Made by a program: the position numbers and the translations under genes. From Homarus americanus (taxonomy: Eukaryota; Arthropoda; Malacostraca; Decapoda; Nephropidae): 64,000 nucleotides of DNA. The notes below the pieces were generated by a model. That model made no database searches. It saw only the letters and a list, made by a program, of their open reading frames with translations, and was not told where the DNA came from. The DNA is taken from NCBI RefSeq assembly GCF_018991925.1, contig NW_024737042.1, positions 18,941,789-19,005,788 of the forward strand. Reading direction: 5' to 3'. Positions within the stretch are counted from its first letter, which is position 1. Each line of letters opens with the position of its first letter. Positions 35,078 to 46,524 of this stretch are shown here, one piece after another.

Positions 35078-35392
35078 TTGGATTCTCCACACCCTTCCCT
35101 GTTGGTGGTTCTTAATACCTATCATTGGCGCCTGACGGATGATACCGTTTCCCACTTCCCAGGATGGGTGAGGGAGGAGTGTGGGGAATCCACCCCTCCC
35201 TCACCCATCATCCCCCAACCCCTCCTTCACCCATCATCCTTTCACCCCTCCCTCACACATCATCCCCCACTCCTCCCTCACTCCTCATCCTCCACCCCTC
35301 CCTCACCCATCCTAGAAGGTGGGAAATGGTATCCTCCGTCAGGTGCCAACGGAAGGTATCATAAACCATCGACTGGGAAGGGTGTGGATTCA
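35078..35392. mobile_element. Foldback element with ~100-bp inverted arms
   Basis: The left arm, about 35078-35178 (CACACCCTTCCCTGTTG, GGCGCCTGACGGATGATACC, TTTCCCACTTCCCAGGATGG, GTGAGGGAGG), is matched in reverse complement by about 35288-35392 (CCATCCTAGAAGGTGGGAAA, GGTATCCTCCGTCAGGTGCC, GGGAAGGGTGTGG). Between them are about five tandem CACCCCTCCCTCACCCATCA-like units. No coding capacity. A MITE or foldback transposon is inferred. Confidence 0.8.
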
Positions 35393-36014
35393 CCCTTCCT
35401 TCGCCCTCCCCCCCCCCCCCCCCAAAATCTCTGCTTTGATATACTCACATAGAACTTTTGTTTAGTCTCGTCTCAAACCGTCCAACGGATATATTTCGTT
35501 TTATTTTGTAATGGAGAATACTGAGTGTCTATTTTCATTTGATTATTTATTATTTTCGTGAATACTTTATAGATTTTGTACATTTTGTAAAATTGTGTTG
35601 ATTAAACTATAATTAATTGCAATTGCATATTATTTTGTCATATCAGGAAAAACAAATTAGCGTTCAGGAAAGATTCAGACATGAATCTGGTAAACTTAGT
35701 TTTTTCACGAGTGGCATCACTGACAAAGACCCGCCGTCCATTAAGGGTGGAGCTGACTTCGCACCATCCACCTAGGTCCTAGACTGTATCAAGAACTTTC
35801 GCCCGGGACTGTACCATCAAAGCACAAAGGCATTTACAGATATGCCTCCAACAAATCGTGCAACAAGAGAACACCTCTTACCTTCTTTCTTTACAACATA
35901 CTATATACAAATGAATTGCCTCACAGGATCACGTTTGGATCCTAAATCCTCTGACTTCCGTGAGGAAGATGGATTACTAAATGATTTAAATTTCAAGAGT
36001 TATTTCATGATGAT
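35393..36014. other. No gene recognised; poly(C) at 35408-35424
   Basis: Apart from the C-run, an AT-rich unique-looking sequence. Confidence 0.5.
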
Positions 36015-36150
36015 CTACCTCTAGAATGTAAGTGTTGAAAATGTGCCACAAAGAGGTGTCCATATCGAAAACAGAGCATTCCATGCTGTACCTACTGCAA
36101 ATTGTACCTTTAAAAGCAACTGCAAGAATCCTCATGCTGTCTAGCCCTAA
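36015..36150 (+). pseudogene. Cysteine-rich coding relic
   Basis: One frame from about 36026 reads ECKC, stop, KCATKRCPYRKQSIPCCTYC and further Cys after another stop. The spacing recalls the Cys-rich tails of multi-copy transposon-like proteins. Too short and too broken for a firm call. Confidence 0.3.
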
Positions 36151-36949
36151 ATGTAGGTGTTACGTGATTGGAGCATCAATGTCTACATGGTACTCAGAGT
36201 AAGAAGTAGCATTTTCAGTTATTAATTTATTACTAATGTATAAACAATACTTTTATTTGACATGAAATGACGTAAGTGTTTCAGACCATATATCTTACAA
36301 ACACATGGAGGGTTATTTAAATTGTGAACGATCATTACTTTGTGTATAATAAATACATTACTGTCACCCTGTTTTTGTCAATCATGAAAAAATAAAATAC
36401 TTTTGTTCTTTTCAATTTAAAACTATTTTTTTTGTATTATACCACACAGTATCTTGCATTTCATCATCATAAAAGACAGCATTCTAGTAGCCATATCTAG
36501 GAGCCTATATTTACAGCGATATTACATACATTTACTTGGTATGTTTGAAATCCTTACCCATGAAAACTTACATTTTGACACCAAAAACACGTTCCTATAA
36601 TGAGTAGAATTGAAGAAATGGACAAAAACGAATATCACAATGTCGTGGCGGCCATTTTGAATTTCTCCATGATGCACCGTTACGAAATTTCCACCCTTCA
36701 TTTTTGTGTACTTTAAATGTTCCTTTCACAAAATCAAAAGAGTGATTTCGGTTATTTTTCATGCACACAGAACCCCTCTAGCAACAAGATTAAATGGCCT
36801 CTGAGCTAATATAATGGTAGGTTTTGAGGGTGCCCATACTGTTGGTTAGGTTAGGTTAGGTTAGGTCCGAGGATTACTGGGTTAATTTATTGTCTACCAT
36901 TATGAGATGTATCAAGTAAAACATGTATATGGGGCAAGTAACAAGATCA
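36151..36949. other. No gene recognised; short TTAGG run
   Basis: Contains GGTTAGGTTAGGTTAGGTTA at 36845-36866 (about four telomere-type units); otherwise AT-rich non-coding. Confidence 0.6.
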
Positions 36950-37092
36950 GGAGACTAAGGTTAAGATATAACTATCTCTTACAGTATGACCCTCGTGCTG
37001 ATGTGAACAACACCACATGTGTGGCCATAAGTCTAGCCACACACTCGAACACTACATCCTAGACTGTGAGAAAATAGAACCTTTTGGGACAG
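36950..37092 (+). pseudogene. LINE C-terminal zinc-motif relic
   Basis: Reads RLRLRYNYLLQYDPRADVNN, then after a one-base shift CGHKSSHTLEHYILDCEKI, the same Cys/His motif as at the end of the first LINE (1440-1495). It is a fragment of an RNase H-type LINE ORF2. Confidence 0.65.
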
Positions 37093-37799
37093 GTCTAAGC
37101 ATACTGTATGTGCAATGACACAGCACTTCATCTCTTGTGGCTAAACATTTCGCACTTAGTAATTAAGTCAACTCCTTTGTACAAAATTAATCAAACAATT
37201 TAAAGGAAATACTCTGTAACACTCAACGCCACAATATCCTTACCACTGGAGTCTGATAAACACTCTTACTGATCTCCGCTCTGTTATCCAAGATGAGCTA
37301 CCACTTACTGGATGAGTAAGGGATGCACAACAAACCAGCTATTGTCCACTGCAACCACTCTTGGCTTCCTCTCCTCCTGCAGGCTTCCGGATACCTAATT
37401 AGCAATGGGTTCAAACGTTGTTAGTGTGGCCTTTTGTGACTGAAGGTTTTCAGCGTAGCTGGTGTGTTTGAACGTGGCTTAAGGTATTATTTTCGAAGAG
37501 GAGCGCTTGCTTTACGTTTCTGGACTGTAACAAGGCGTCTTTACATCTTTGGTGCGATATTTTTTAGCGTCTGGCGTAACATCGCTCGGCAATAATGATA
37601 AATAGATGTTTGAATATACACTTAATATAAACAATACACACATAGATATTGGCATTAAGGGAGAATAACAATATATGTGATAATTACTTAAAAATAGAAC
37701 GCATACGAGGAAATTTGTATAATTAATGATTAACATACACCAGGAAGCTACTCCACACAGGGACACTGGCGCCTTCGTAAATCACACAAGGGATCATAC
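37093..37799. other. No gene recognised
   Basis: Degraded 3' LINE text may continue to about 37320; then unique sequence up to the LTR of element 1. The last four bases, ATAC (37796-37799), are the target duplication of element 1. Confidence 0.5.
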
Positions 37800-38641
37800 T
37801 GTCGTGATCCCAATATCCTTTATACCTGGGGAGTGAAACCTACCCCAAGTTATCATCAAATAAAGGAACAAACAGGAACACGGCAATAATTATCCCCACA
37901 AAAACCGACTCAACTGAATGTACTTGAATAAATAAGAATAAGTTGGAGTGAGTCACAAATGAGAAGATAATTAAATAATTCAATTTATGTTCTTAAGGGA
38001 GTACTGTCTAGATACCATGGAATTTAAAGGAATAAGTGATTGTATATTAAAATAAGAATGATGCCGGAAGGGTGAAAATATACCGTTAAGGAGTTAAATC
38101 AAATGAATACTACTTAACATTAACTATATTAAACACATACTTCACAATATATACACAGCAATCACAACCAACTGGTTATTTCCTACCAAATAGGAGATTC
38201 CTTAACACCAGGATTCCTTCCTAGGCCTAAGTTAACGTGCCACTAATTACCAGATACCACTAGGGTATTGTAGATGACTGAACAAGGCACGTCTGTACTG
38301 GGTCAGTGTGGACACGTCCTGCCTATAGCCTATACCAACGGTTACTAAAGAGAAAGTCTCTGGCCACCAAGCATATGAGTGAGGAGAGTCTTAGATCAAG
38401 TGACTCAGGACAGTTGCCAAATAGTCTTATAACTAATTAATACTACTCTTGGTTTGACTTAACAGAGTAACACAAACGATGCATATTAATGACATATATA
38501 GATATACAATTAACCTAAGTAACTAAGAACAACAATAAGATAATAGTAAAAATATCAAGTTATTAATAGCTTGTGGGGAGTGGAGGCGTAAACAGATACC
38601 ACACAACATGCTTGTTGCTATGGGGTTATGGGCAATTGACA
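37800..38641 (-). repeat. Element 1 3' LTR
   Basis: Plus-strand text TGTCGTGATCCCAA to GGCAATTGACA (TG...CA on either strand). Complete, 842 bp. Confidence 0.95.
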
Positions 38642-38656
38642 CCTCCCCCCAAAAAG
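38642..38656 (-). promoter_or_regulatory. Element 1 polypurine tract
   Basis: On the minus strand TTTTTGGGGGGAGG lies directly before TGTCAATTGCC, the LTR start. It primes plus-strand DNA synthesis. Confidence 0.85.
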
Positions 38657-38830
38657 TGAGCTTACAACTAACTGGAAGCGAAAATGGATATACAGCTACA
38701 AGGTGAAAGTAATAACTAACACACTCAGTTTATATCAATATGAAGCAAAATAATTCATAATATAAACAGAAGGTACTCAATGACAATAAAACAAAGAAAT
38801 AATTTACATACAGACATAGTTTCTAGATAA

Positions 38831-41437
38831 TCAAACTTGAGAAAGTGCATCAGCCAACACGTTCTCTTTTCTGGGGATATGGGAAATGTTCAAGTAATAG
38901 GGCTGAAGTGATAGAGCCCACCTCAAAAGTCTTTGGTTGGTATGTTTCATCCTGTCAACAAAAGTAAGTGGGTTATGATCAGTGAACACTTGAACGGGAT
39001 AAGCAGTGCTGCCAACATATACTTTGAAGTTTTCTAGTGCCATCATCAGTGATAAAGCCTCCTTTTCAATGGTGGTATATTTTTTTTTTTTGTTAAATTT
39101 TCTAGAAAAATAACACAGTGGATGAAGCACTTGATCACTCTCACCCTCTTGCAGAAGCACAGCACCTGCGCCAGTTTCACTGGCGTCGACATGGAGAGTG
39201 AACTGTTTCTGGAGGTCAGGGGCAAGTAGTACAGGAGCATTTGCCAGCGGGGATTTTATATTTTCAAAAGATTCCTGGCAAGCCGTAGTCCACTTGAAGG
39301 TTTTCTTGCCACTCAGCAGGTCAGTCATGGGAGAGACAACGGAGGAGACGTTTGGGCAAAAACGGCGGTAGTACCCCGCCATACCCAGCAACCTCATCAC
39401 ACTCTTCTTATCGACTGGCACTGGATACTGTTGAATTGCCTCAATTTTGGCTGCTATAGGCTGGACTTCCCCTTGTCCGACCACGTGCCCCAAGAAAGTG
39501 ACGTGGGCATGGCCGAACTCACTTTTGACGAGGTTCACCGTCAGCTTGCTTGCAACCAGTACAGAGAAGAGGGCTTGTAGACGACTCATGTGATCTTCCC
39601 AGGAACTGCTGAAGACGATGAGGTCGTCTAGGTAACAGTGGACACCTTCCAGACCAGACGTGATGAAATTCATGAGGCGTTGAAAGGTTGCAGGGGCGTT
39701 CCGCATACCAAACGGAAGGACTGTGAATTGGTACAACCCCTCAGGAGTGACAAAAGCAGAGATGGCCCTAGAGCGTTCAGTCAGTCTTATCTGGTAGTAG
39801 CCCTGGAGGAGATCCAACTTGGTTATGTACCTTGCCTGTCCAAGATCGTCGATCGCGTCGTCGATGCGTGGCAAGGGATAACCGTCTGGTTCAGTGACAG
39901 CATTCACCTTGCGATAAAACACACACAGCCGCATCGACCCATTCGACTTTGGAACTAGAACAACAGGGGATGCCCATGGACTGATGCTGGGCTCCACAAG
40001 GCCCAGCTCTTGAAGACGCTGCACCTCGGCTTGCACACACTCCCGCTTGAAGGCATTAAGACGGTAGGGACGCTGTCTGATTGGCTTGGCTCCCCTGGTC
40101 TCAACGTCATGCTCCAGCACCGAACAGGAGTGTGGGTGATAACCAACTATAATAAGATACTCCTGTAACAGAGACTTTATATTATTGGCTTGGTCACTAG
40201 AGAGATGGCACAACTTAGCACTGGGGTCCTCCAAAATTGTCGAGTTTTCCACTTTTACACTAGACCCATTCATTATTTCAGAAAAACACTGATCTTTATC
40301 ATCCTTACACTCTGGCACAATGATACAAGTTGGCAAGAATTGATCAACACAAGCAACTGCTTTTTCCAGGGTTTCGTCACGAACATGATACGACTTTAAA
40401 AGATTGACATGGATAAGGCGTTTTTTCTTACGCCGTTCAGGGGTGCTAATCACATAATTCACGGACCCCTGTTTTTCTAGTACTTCATATGGACCACTGT
40501 ATTTGGATTTAAAAGGGTGATCATGTATGGGCAGGAAGGCCAACACCTGCCCCCCCACTTGGAATTCTCTAGGTTTTGCCTGATGGGCCTTATCAAAATG
40601 CAGTATCATTTTCACCTGAGCACACCTTAAGTTGGACTGGGCAAGTTCTGCAGCCAGACGCGACTTCTCCTTGAATTGGACCACATATGAAGCTGAGGGC
40701 GTCGCGCTCTGATCACTCAACCAACACTCTTTTAACACCTTAAGAGGCCCTCGCGCCTCATGTCCATAGAAGAGCTGGAAGGGCGAGAATCCTAGCGACT
40801 CTTGTTTACTGTCCCGAACAGCAAACAAAAGCAGGTCAACTCCCTCGTCCCAAACCTTCCCAGTCTCCAGACAGAAGGTGCGCAACATGAGTTTTAGTGT
40901 TTGGTGAAACCTCTCTACCACCCCCTGTGACTGAGGGTGATAGGCCGAAGACCTCGACTGCCGGACTCCCAGGGTTTGCATTACCTGATTAAACAACCGG
41001 GAAGTAAAATTGGAACCCTGATCTGACTGCACCACTGTAGGAAGGCCTACTTGAGTGAAGAAGTGGGTTAAGGCTTTGATAACATTCTTCGCTGTGATGC
41101 GGCGCAAGGGAATGGCATCAGGATAACGAGTTTCACAATCAATAATGGTTAGCAAGAACTGATGACCACGAGGGGTCTTAGGTAAGGGACCGACACAATC
41201 TATGACCACCTAACTAAAGGGCTCTTCAATGACTGCGATAGGCTGCAGAGGGAATGGTTTGACACTGGGGTTCGGTTTCCCCGCTACCTGACAACCATGG
41301 CAAGTGCGACAGTAAGAGCTGACGTCTTTCTTCATCCTAGGCCAAAAGAACTGGGATAAAATTTTTGAATAGGTCTTTCTAACTCCTAAATGACCACCCA
41401 CCCCATCATGAGCTATACTAAGTACGTCCTGCCGCAA
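38831..41437 (-). pseudogene. Element 1 pol: integrase, then RT, then RNase H
   Basis: The zinc domain comes first (41437-41210: HDGVGGHLGV, YCRTCHGCQ). After an in-phase TAG at 41210-41212, a 792-codon frame follows. It holds the integrase core D4, D63 (QSDQGSNF) and E99 (QGVVERFH), spacing D,D35E; a GPY/F-type C-terminus (KYSGPYEV, residues 236-243); RT at 385-600 with LDLLQGYYQI, FGMRNAPATFQ and catalytic YLDD at 526-529; and RNase H with D675, E715, D744 and D787 (ADALS). The frame stops 190 bp before the LTR, so no second integrase exists downstream. Integrase before RT is the GmR1-like order, not the usual Gypsy order. Catalytic residues are intact; the TAG is the visible lesion here. 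Confidence 0.93.
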
Positions 41438-42877
41438 AGGTTTGGGAATAACAACTTGATGATGAACAAACCATCAAGGTTGATTGGCAGGAGAATTGGA
41501 GGGACGGAACTTCCGCATTAATACCCCAGACCTAGTGTAGTAGCATTTGATTGTTGCTCAGCTTCCGACTCAGTAACTGACCTATTGAGAAAACCTACTA
41601 GCTCAGGATCCCCAGCTTGTACCGCAATAGATTTTCTCCTAGTGATGGGAGAGGAACCAAAACTAGTGATATCTGGGTTCCTATCTCCATCAGAACTAAT
41701 CTGGAGGTTATCTAGTTGTGGGGAGTCCTCAAATAATTCATTGAGACCAAGATCAGTATGGTCCGGCTGGATAAGATTTTCCTCGGGCTTCTCACAGTCC
41801 TGGAGGGGAAACTCCATCAACTTCACTAGTCTCTTCTACCTCTGTACTGCGGCTCATGCTACGGGTCACAGCACACGCAGGGAACAACCCTGGAAAGTCT
41901 ACTTCTAACTGCCTAGTATTATTCTCGGCAGTGGGACAAGATGAGACCATAACGTTAGGGAACATCATGTCCCCAACGAGGTCATTTCCTATCAATAGAG
42001 AGACCCCTTCTACAGGTAAGCTATCTACTTCTCCTAACGTGACATAGCCTGACTTTATGGATGACCGCAGGTACACTTGGCAAAGGGAAATACGCGATCC
42101 ACCGGTCAAACCGTTCACAAGCACCCAGCTACCAGTATAGCATGAATCCAGGAATGGAGCAGCTTCTTTTGTAACAAGAGATAAGGCTGAGCCTGTGTCT
42201 CTCAAGAGTTTAACAGAAGTGGGTTGACTGAATTGATCCAGAAATAAGGAACCAGGGGAACAAAATGGTTCAGAGGTTGATGTCATAGGAGAGGAGGAAG
42301 CATCCAGGGCAACAGTCTGACTGAGGGCAGTGACACAGGACTCCAATAATTTCTCCGATTGCTCGGCCACCCTGACCAAAAGAGAGGGGGATCCTTGGTG
42401 AGAGGAATTTCTTTTCTTTAACTTGAGACAGTCGCTGATGACATGTCCTGGCTTCTTACAGTACCTCCATCCAAAGTTTCTCTCACCAGTAAGGGTAGAT
42501 CCACCTGTCCCATGGACCATGGGCTCACCTGGGGTAGATGGTGCAGAACCTGAGGGTCGGGTCGGTATGACAAGAGGCAGGGACCCCGGTGTAGATGTTG
42601 GTGTAGGCCGCTTGAAGGAAGTGAAGGACTGGGACATGCGAGCATAAGACCTGGAATTTACATTTCTATAAGTTAAGGAATAATGGTCAGCCACTGGACC
42701 AGCATCAGCCAGGGTACGGATACCTCTCTGATCCAAGTGTGCTCGAATGTCGCCTGGGATACATTTTCTAACATCCTCAAGCAGGATTAGTTCAACAAGC
42801 TTGCCATGTTCTGCATGGGCAGACTTACTTTCAATCCACCTCCTACAAAGGACCTGTTTCTGCCTGAAAAACTCCAC
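41438..42877 (-). pseudogene. Element 1 gag C-terminus, zinc knuckle and protease
   Basis: The 361-codon frame (42877-41792) begins with the second half of a SCAN-like domain (CRRWIESKSA, LVELILLEDVRKCIPGDI; residues 10-65). A zinc knuckle follows at 137-150, WRYCKKPGHVISDC, in which Trp replaces the first Cys (TGG). Then comes the retropepsin LLRDTGSALSLV (225-236) with LLIGNDL (294-300). A further acidic frame (41826-41518) and a TGA-broken stretch link to the integrase zinc domain. The protein would be the RNA-binding part of Gag and the maturation protease. Frameshifts near 42879, 41800 and 41500 disrupt it. Confidence 0.85.
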
Positions 42878-42879
42878 AA

Positions 42880-43479
42880 ATGTTTGTCAGTCTTCCGGCA
42901 GTTTTGGAACTGTTGCCGGTAGGCCTCAGGAACAAGTTTATAACTATTCAAAACCGCGGACTTAACAAGGGCATAGTCTCGACATTGATCCTCAGAGAGG
43001 GCAGAAAACACATGTAATGCCTTACCAGTGAAAGATCTATAAATAAGTTGAGACCATTGAGAAGCGGGCCACTTGTTAAGTCGGGCAATTTTCTCAAAAA
43101 GAGAGAAGAACTTGTCTGGTTCTTCCTCATTAAATTTAGGAACACTGTTGAGACATTTATCTATACTAAATGTTGAAGTATCAGTACCTTGAGCCAAACG
43201 TCGTTGTTTGAGAGTTTCCAGCTCCACCTCGAGCCTCTTGAGTTCAACTTGTAAGGCCAAATTACTTGGTGTAACAATTTCCCCTGAATTTCCCGACGGT
43301 TGGGCTATGATTTCACTGTCATCAAGGTGGTTGAGGACAGCCTCTTCGAACCTAGCCTTATTCATGGACGAGTTGCCTTCTAAATCATAATAATGAGCAA
43401 GGGATTGCCACTCTGCCTTACTAAGCCCCTTCAGTCTTTCGGCTGAAGGTGAAGCCAAAAAGCTTTCCAGGTCAAACAT
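42880..43479 (-). pseudogene. Element 1 gag N-terminus
   Basis: Starts MFDLESFLASPSAERLKGLS near the 5' LTR. A helix/coiled-coil region (LQVELKRLEVELETLKQRRL, residues 77-95) precedes a capsid-like region with KFNEEEPDKFFSLFEKIA and WSQLIYRSFTGKAL (116-155). From residue 178 the text (LNSYKLVPEAYRQQFQNCRK) passes by a frameshift near 42879 into the next frame. The piece AYRQQF through CRRW and ILLED matches the layout of SCAN domains. It forms the virus-like particle shell. Confidence 0.82.
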
Positions 43480-43786
43480 GTTGAACTCAAAATCGTAGCA
43501 AAAAAAATGTAACAGTGGCAGCTAAGCTAACTAGCTAGCTAATCAATAATATTAAAATGCTATCAACTGTGAAACACAGCAAGGGATTAACCAAACACGT
43601 GGTGCACAAAGATAAGGGTTAACTCACCAGTAGCTTAAGCAATAAAACAGGAGCAATATAATTAAATGAACACTGTAAACACAGCAGCTTGCATCCAAAA
43701 ATACTTAGCTATGAAACAACACCTGGCGAGTAAACAACACTTGATATGGCACACCAATGGTTAACTCCCGGACCAAGGCCCCCACT
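43480..43786 (-). promoter_or_regulatory. Element 1 leader and primer-binding region
   Basis: On the minus strand the LTR ends GGGATCACGACA and is followed by AG and then TGGGGGCCTTGGTCC, a TGG-starting candidate PBS at about 43770-43784. The tRNA is not identified. The rest is leader up to the gag ATG. Confidence 0.6.
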
Positions 43787-44193
43787 TGTCGTGATCCCAA
43801 TATCCTTTATACCTGGGGAGTGAAACCTACCCCAAGTTATCATCAAATAAAGGAACAAACAGGGAACACGGCAATAATTATCCCCACAAAAACCGACTCA
43901 ACTGAATGTACTTGAATAAATAAGAATAAGTTGGAGTAAGTGAGTCACAAAAGGGAAGATAATTAAATAAATCAATTTATGTGCTTAAGGGAGTACTGTT
44001 TAGCAACCATGGAATTTAAGGGAATAAGTGATTGTATATTAAAATAAGAGTGATGCCGGAAGGGTGAAAATATACCTTTAAGGAGTTAAATCAAATGAAT
44101 ACTACTTAACATTAACTATATTAAACACAGACATCACAATATATACACAGCAATCACAACCAACTGATTATTTCCTACCAAATAGGAGATTCC
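43787..44193 (-). repeat. Element 1 5' LTR, inner piece
   Basis: Matches the left LTR from TGTCGTGATCCC to GGAGATTCC. The last five bases, ATTCC (44189-44193), are duplicated at 50557-50561. Confidence 0.95.
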
Positions 44194-44480
44194 TGAAGGT
44201 TCCAAGTGTTCCCTGAAGAAGGCAGTGATGGGTAGGGAAACACCGGGTAACACTGAAGTCCATTTATTCGGATAGGAGAAATACAAGTGGTGACTAGCGT
44301 GTGCCATGCACGAGGCATGGAGTCAGACTGAGACTGCCTTGCCATATGGCAGCCTCGGGGCAATGTTGCCACATAACACGTGCAGTGTTGCCACGTAATT
44401 ATATATATAAATGCTACTCGGCACAGTAGCTTATTTACAAGGTTGCTACTTGGCACAGTAGCATAGATACATAACCTACA
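44194..44480 (-). repeat. Element 2 3' LTR
   Basis: 287 bp, followed by TCTCCCTCCCCCCCTC, which on the minus strand is a purine-rich tract abutting the LTR start. Confidence 0.9.
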
Positions 44481-46524
44481 TCTCCCTCCCCCCCTCACGC
44501 TCATAGTCTTTGTCTTGAGCGGACTTCTTAGTCCTGAGTCGCTCCGAGCGTCGAGGTGCACTGTGGGGCGGATCTTCGTGAGGTGTAGGGGACTCGTCCT
44601 CGGTCAGGGGGCCAGCAGCAGGGGGTGGGACTGGCCGGAGGAAGCGGCGGTTCCTCCACCAGACGCGGCCGCTTGGCATCCTGACCTTGTAGTCCCGCGA
44701 CCGGCCGACGCCCATTACTATGCCCACCTTGTCCCAACATGTCGTCGTCGGGTCCTGGACGCGGACAAGGGCACCAATCTCTAGTGGCTGAAGAGGGCGG
44801 GTACGGTCGTCATACCGAGCCTTGGCGTCCTGGGCACGTGTAGCGGCGCGGCGGTCGCAGCTCTCGGCTCTGGTCTGCCAATCCTTCGCGAAGGCCTTGG
44901 CGTGTGCAGGAAAGCAAGAGCGGAGAGGGTGACTATACAGGATCTGGGCAGGGGAGCGTCCTGTGTGGATGGGAGTATTACATAGCTCCAGGAGTCCTTT
45001 GTCAAACGCCTCACAGTCTATGTTGCCTGAAGGGGCCACCTTGACCGCAGCCTCAGCATGGCCGTTTGACTGTGGGTAGTGGGTGTTGACATGATGTGGC
45101 GGACTCCCAACGCTCCAGGAATCCTGTGAAGTCCCAGCTGGTGAACTGTGGCCCACCGTCCGTCCGCAGACGTACGGGGACTCCCAGGTCACGAAAGAGG
45201 TGCCGGAAGTGGCGAATGGTGGCCGCGGACGTCGTGTCTGAGCCACAGATTACCACCACAGGCCAGCCAGAGAGTCGGTCGGCAACAACTAGGAAATGTT
45301 TCCCAGCTGTGCTGAAGAAATCAGCCGACACGTACTCGAAGGGCCTGGTGGGTTCGTCGTCGCACAAGAGGGACTCCTGCTGTTGACTGGGCTGCATGAT
45401 CTGGTACGGCTCACAGGCAAGGACCGTATTGACGATATCCGCGTCAATGCCGGGCCAGTACACAGCCTACCTTGCGCGGCGCTTGGTGGCCTCTGCTCCA
45501 CGATGGCTGTCGTGTAAACGCGATGACGAAGAGCTGCAGGGACGGCCACATGGGCACCGTACAGGAAGAGGTCCCCATCTGTGTAGAGGTCCTCACGTAT
45601 CTTCCAATACGGGCGTAGGGCGTTGTGGAGGTCAAAACGGTCGCGAGGGAACCCAGTCCTCACACTCTCCAAGAGCTGAGTGTAGGAGGGGTCGTCGCGT
45701 GCCGCAGTCCGTAGTTCCTCAAGGGCCAGATCCCTGTCGGGTGGCGACACTGAGGCCTGGGTGCTGGCGAGGGACTGTACGGCCTGCAAAGTGACGATGT
45801 TGCTGACAGAGAAACCAGCCTCGGTGCTGAGCATCTTTTCTTCAGGTGTAGGGCGGCTGACTGGGGAGCGGGAGAGGGCATCCGGGATGCACAACTCCTT
45901 ACCTGCGCGCCAAGCCGCGGTGAAGACGGAGGCAAAAATCTTCTCCTTCAGACGCTGGAGGCGGGGATTCTGGATGGCGTCCAACGAATAGTGATTAAGA
46001 ATGGGGACCAAGGGCCTGTGATCTGTGATGAGGTCGAAGTGCTGTAGGCCAATCAAGTAAAATTTGCACTTCGATAAGGCCCATACCACTGCCAGCAGCT
46101 CCAGCTCGATGGTAGTGTAGCGAGACTCAGCATCGGTGAGGAAGCGAGAGCCACACTGTACGAGCCGGTACTTTCCTCCACCGTGATCTTGGAGAAGGGC
46201 GTAACCAACCCCGTACAGGCGCGAGGCGTCTGTCTGGAGGACGGTGGGGAGCGCTGGGTCGAAAGTAGCGAGGATAGGTGGACTTGACAGGGTCTCCTTC
46301 ACCTTATGAAAGGCGAGGTTTTGGTCAGGGGTCCACGTGAAAGTCCTCTTGGGGCTCATCAGGGGGCGGAGAGGCCCGGCAGCGGCGGAGGCGTCAGGAG
46401 AAAATTCTGCCAGCTGGTTCACCAGGCCCATGAAAGACCTGAGATCCGTAAGGTTGGCAGGTTTTGCAAAGTCCGCTATGGCGCGAACTTTCTCCGGGTC
46501 CGCAGCAATGCCATCCCTTGAGAG
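44476..46524 (-). pseudogene. Element 2 RNase H and integrase
   Basis: The frame from 46524 runs in phase with the upstream RT after a TGA at 46525-46527. It gives RNase H: VLQTDASRLYGVGYAL (Asp), TTIELELLAVVWAL (Glu), LITDHRPLVPIL (Asp), IPDALSRS (Asp). Integrase then lies in three frames: a shift near 45500 in the zinc domain, the core FEYVSADFF and LRTDGGPQF in 45463-45053, a second shift near 45110, and HYPQSNGHAEAAVK with the catalytic Glu in 45246-44476. About nine residues present in element 3 after AEAAVK are missing. The C-terminus VGIVMGVGRSRDYKVRMPSG ends just before the polypurine tract, so pol extends to the LTR edge. Confidence 0.87.
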
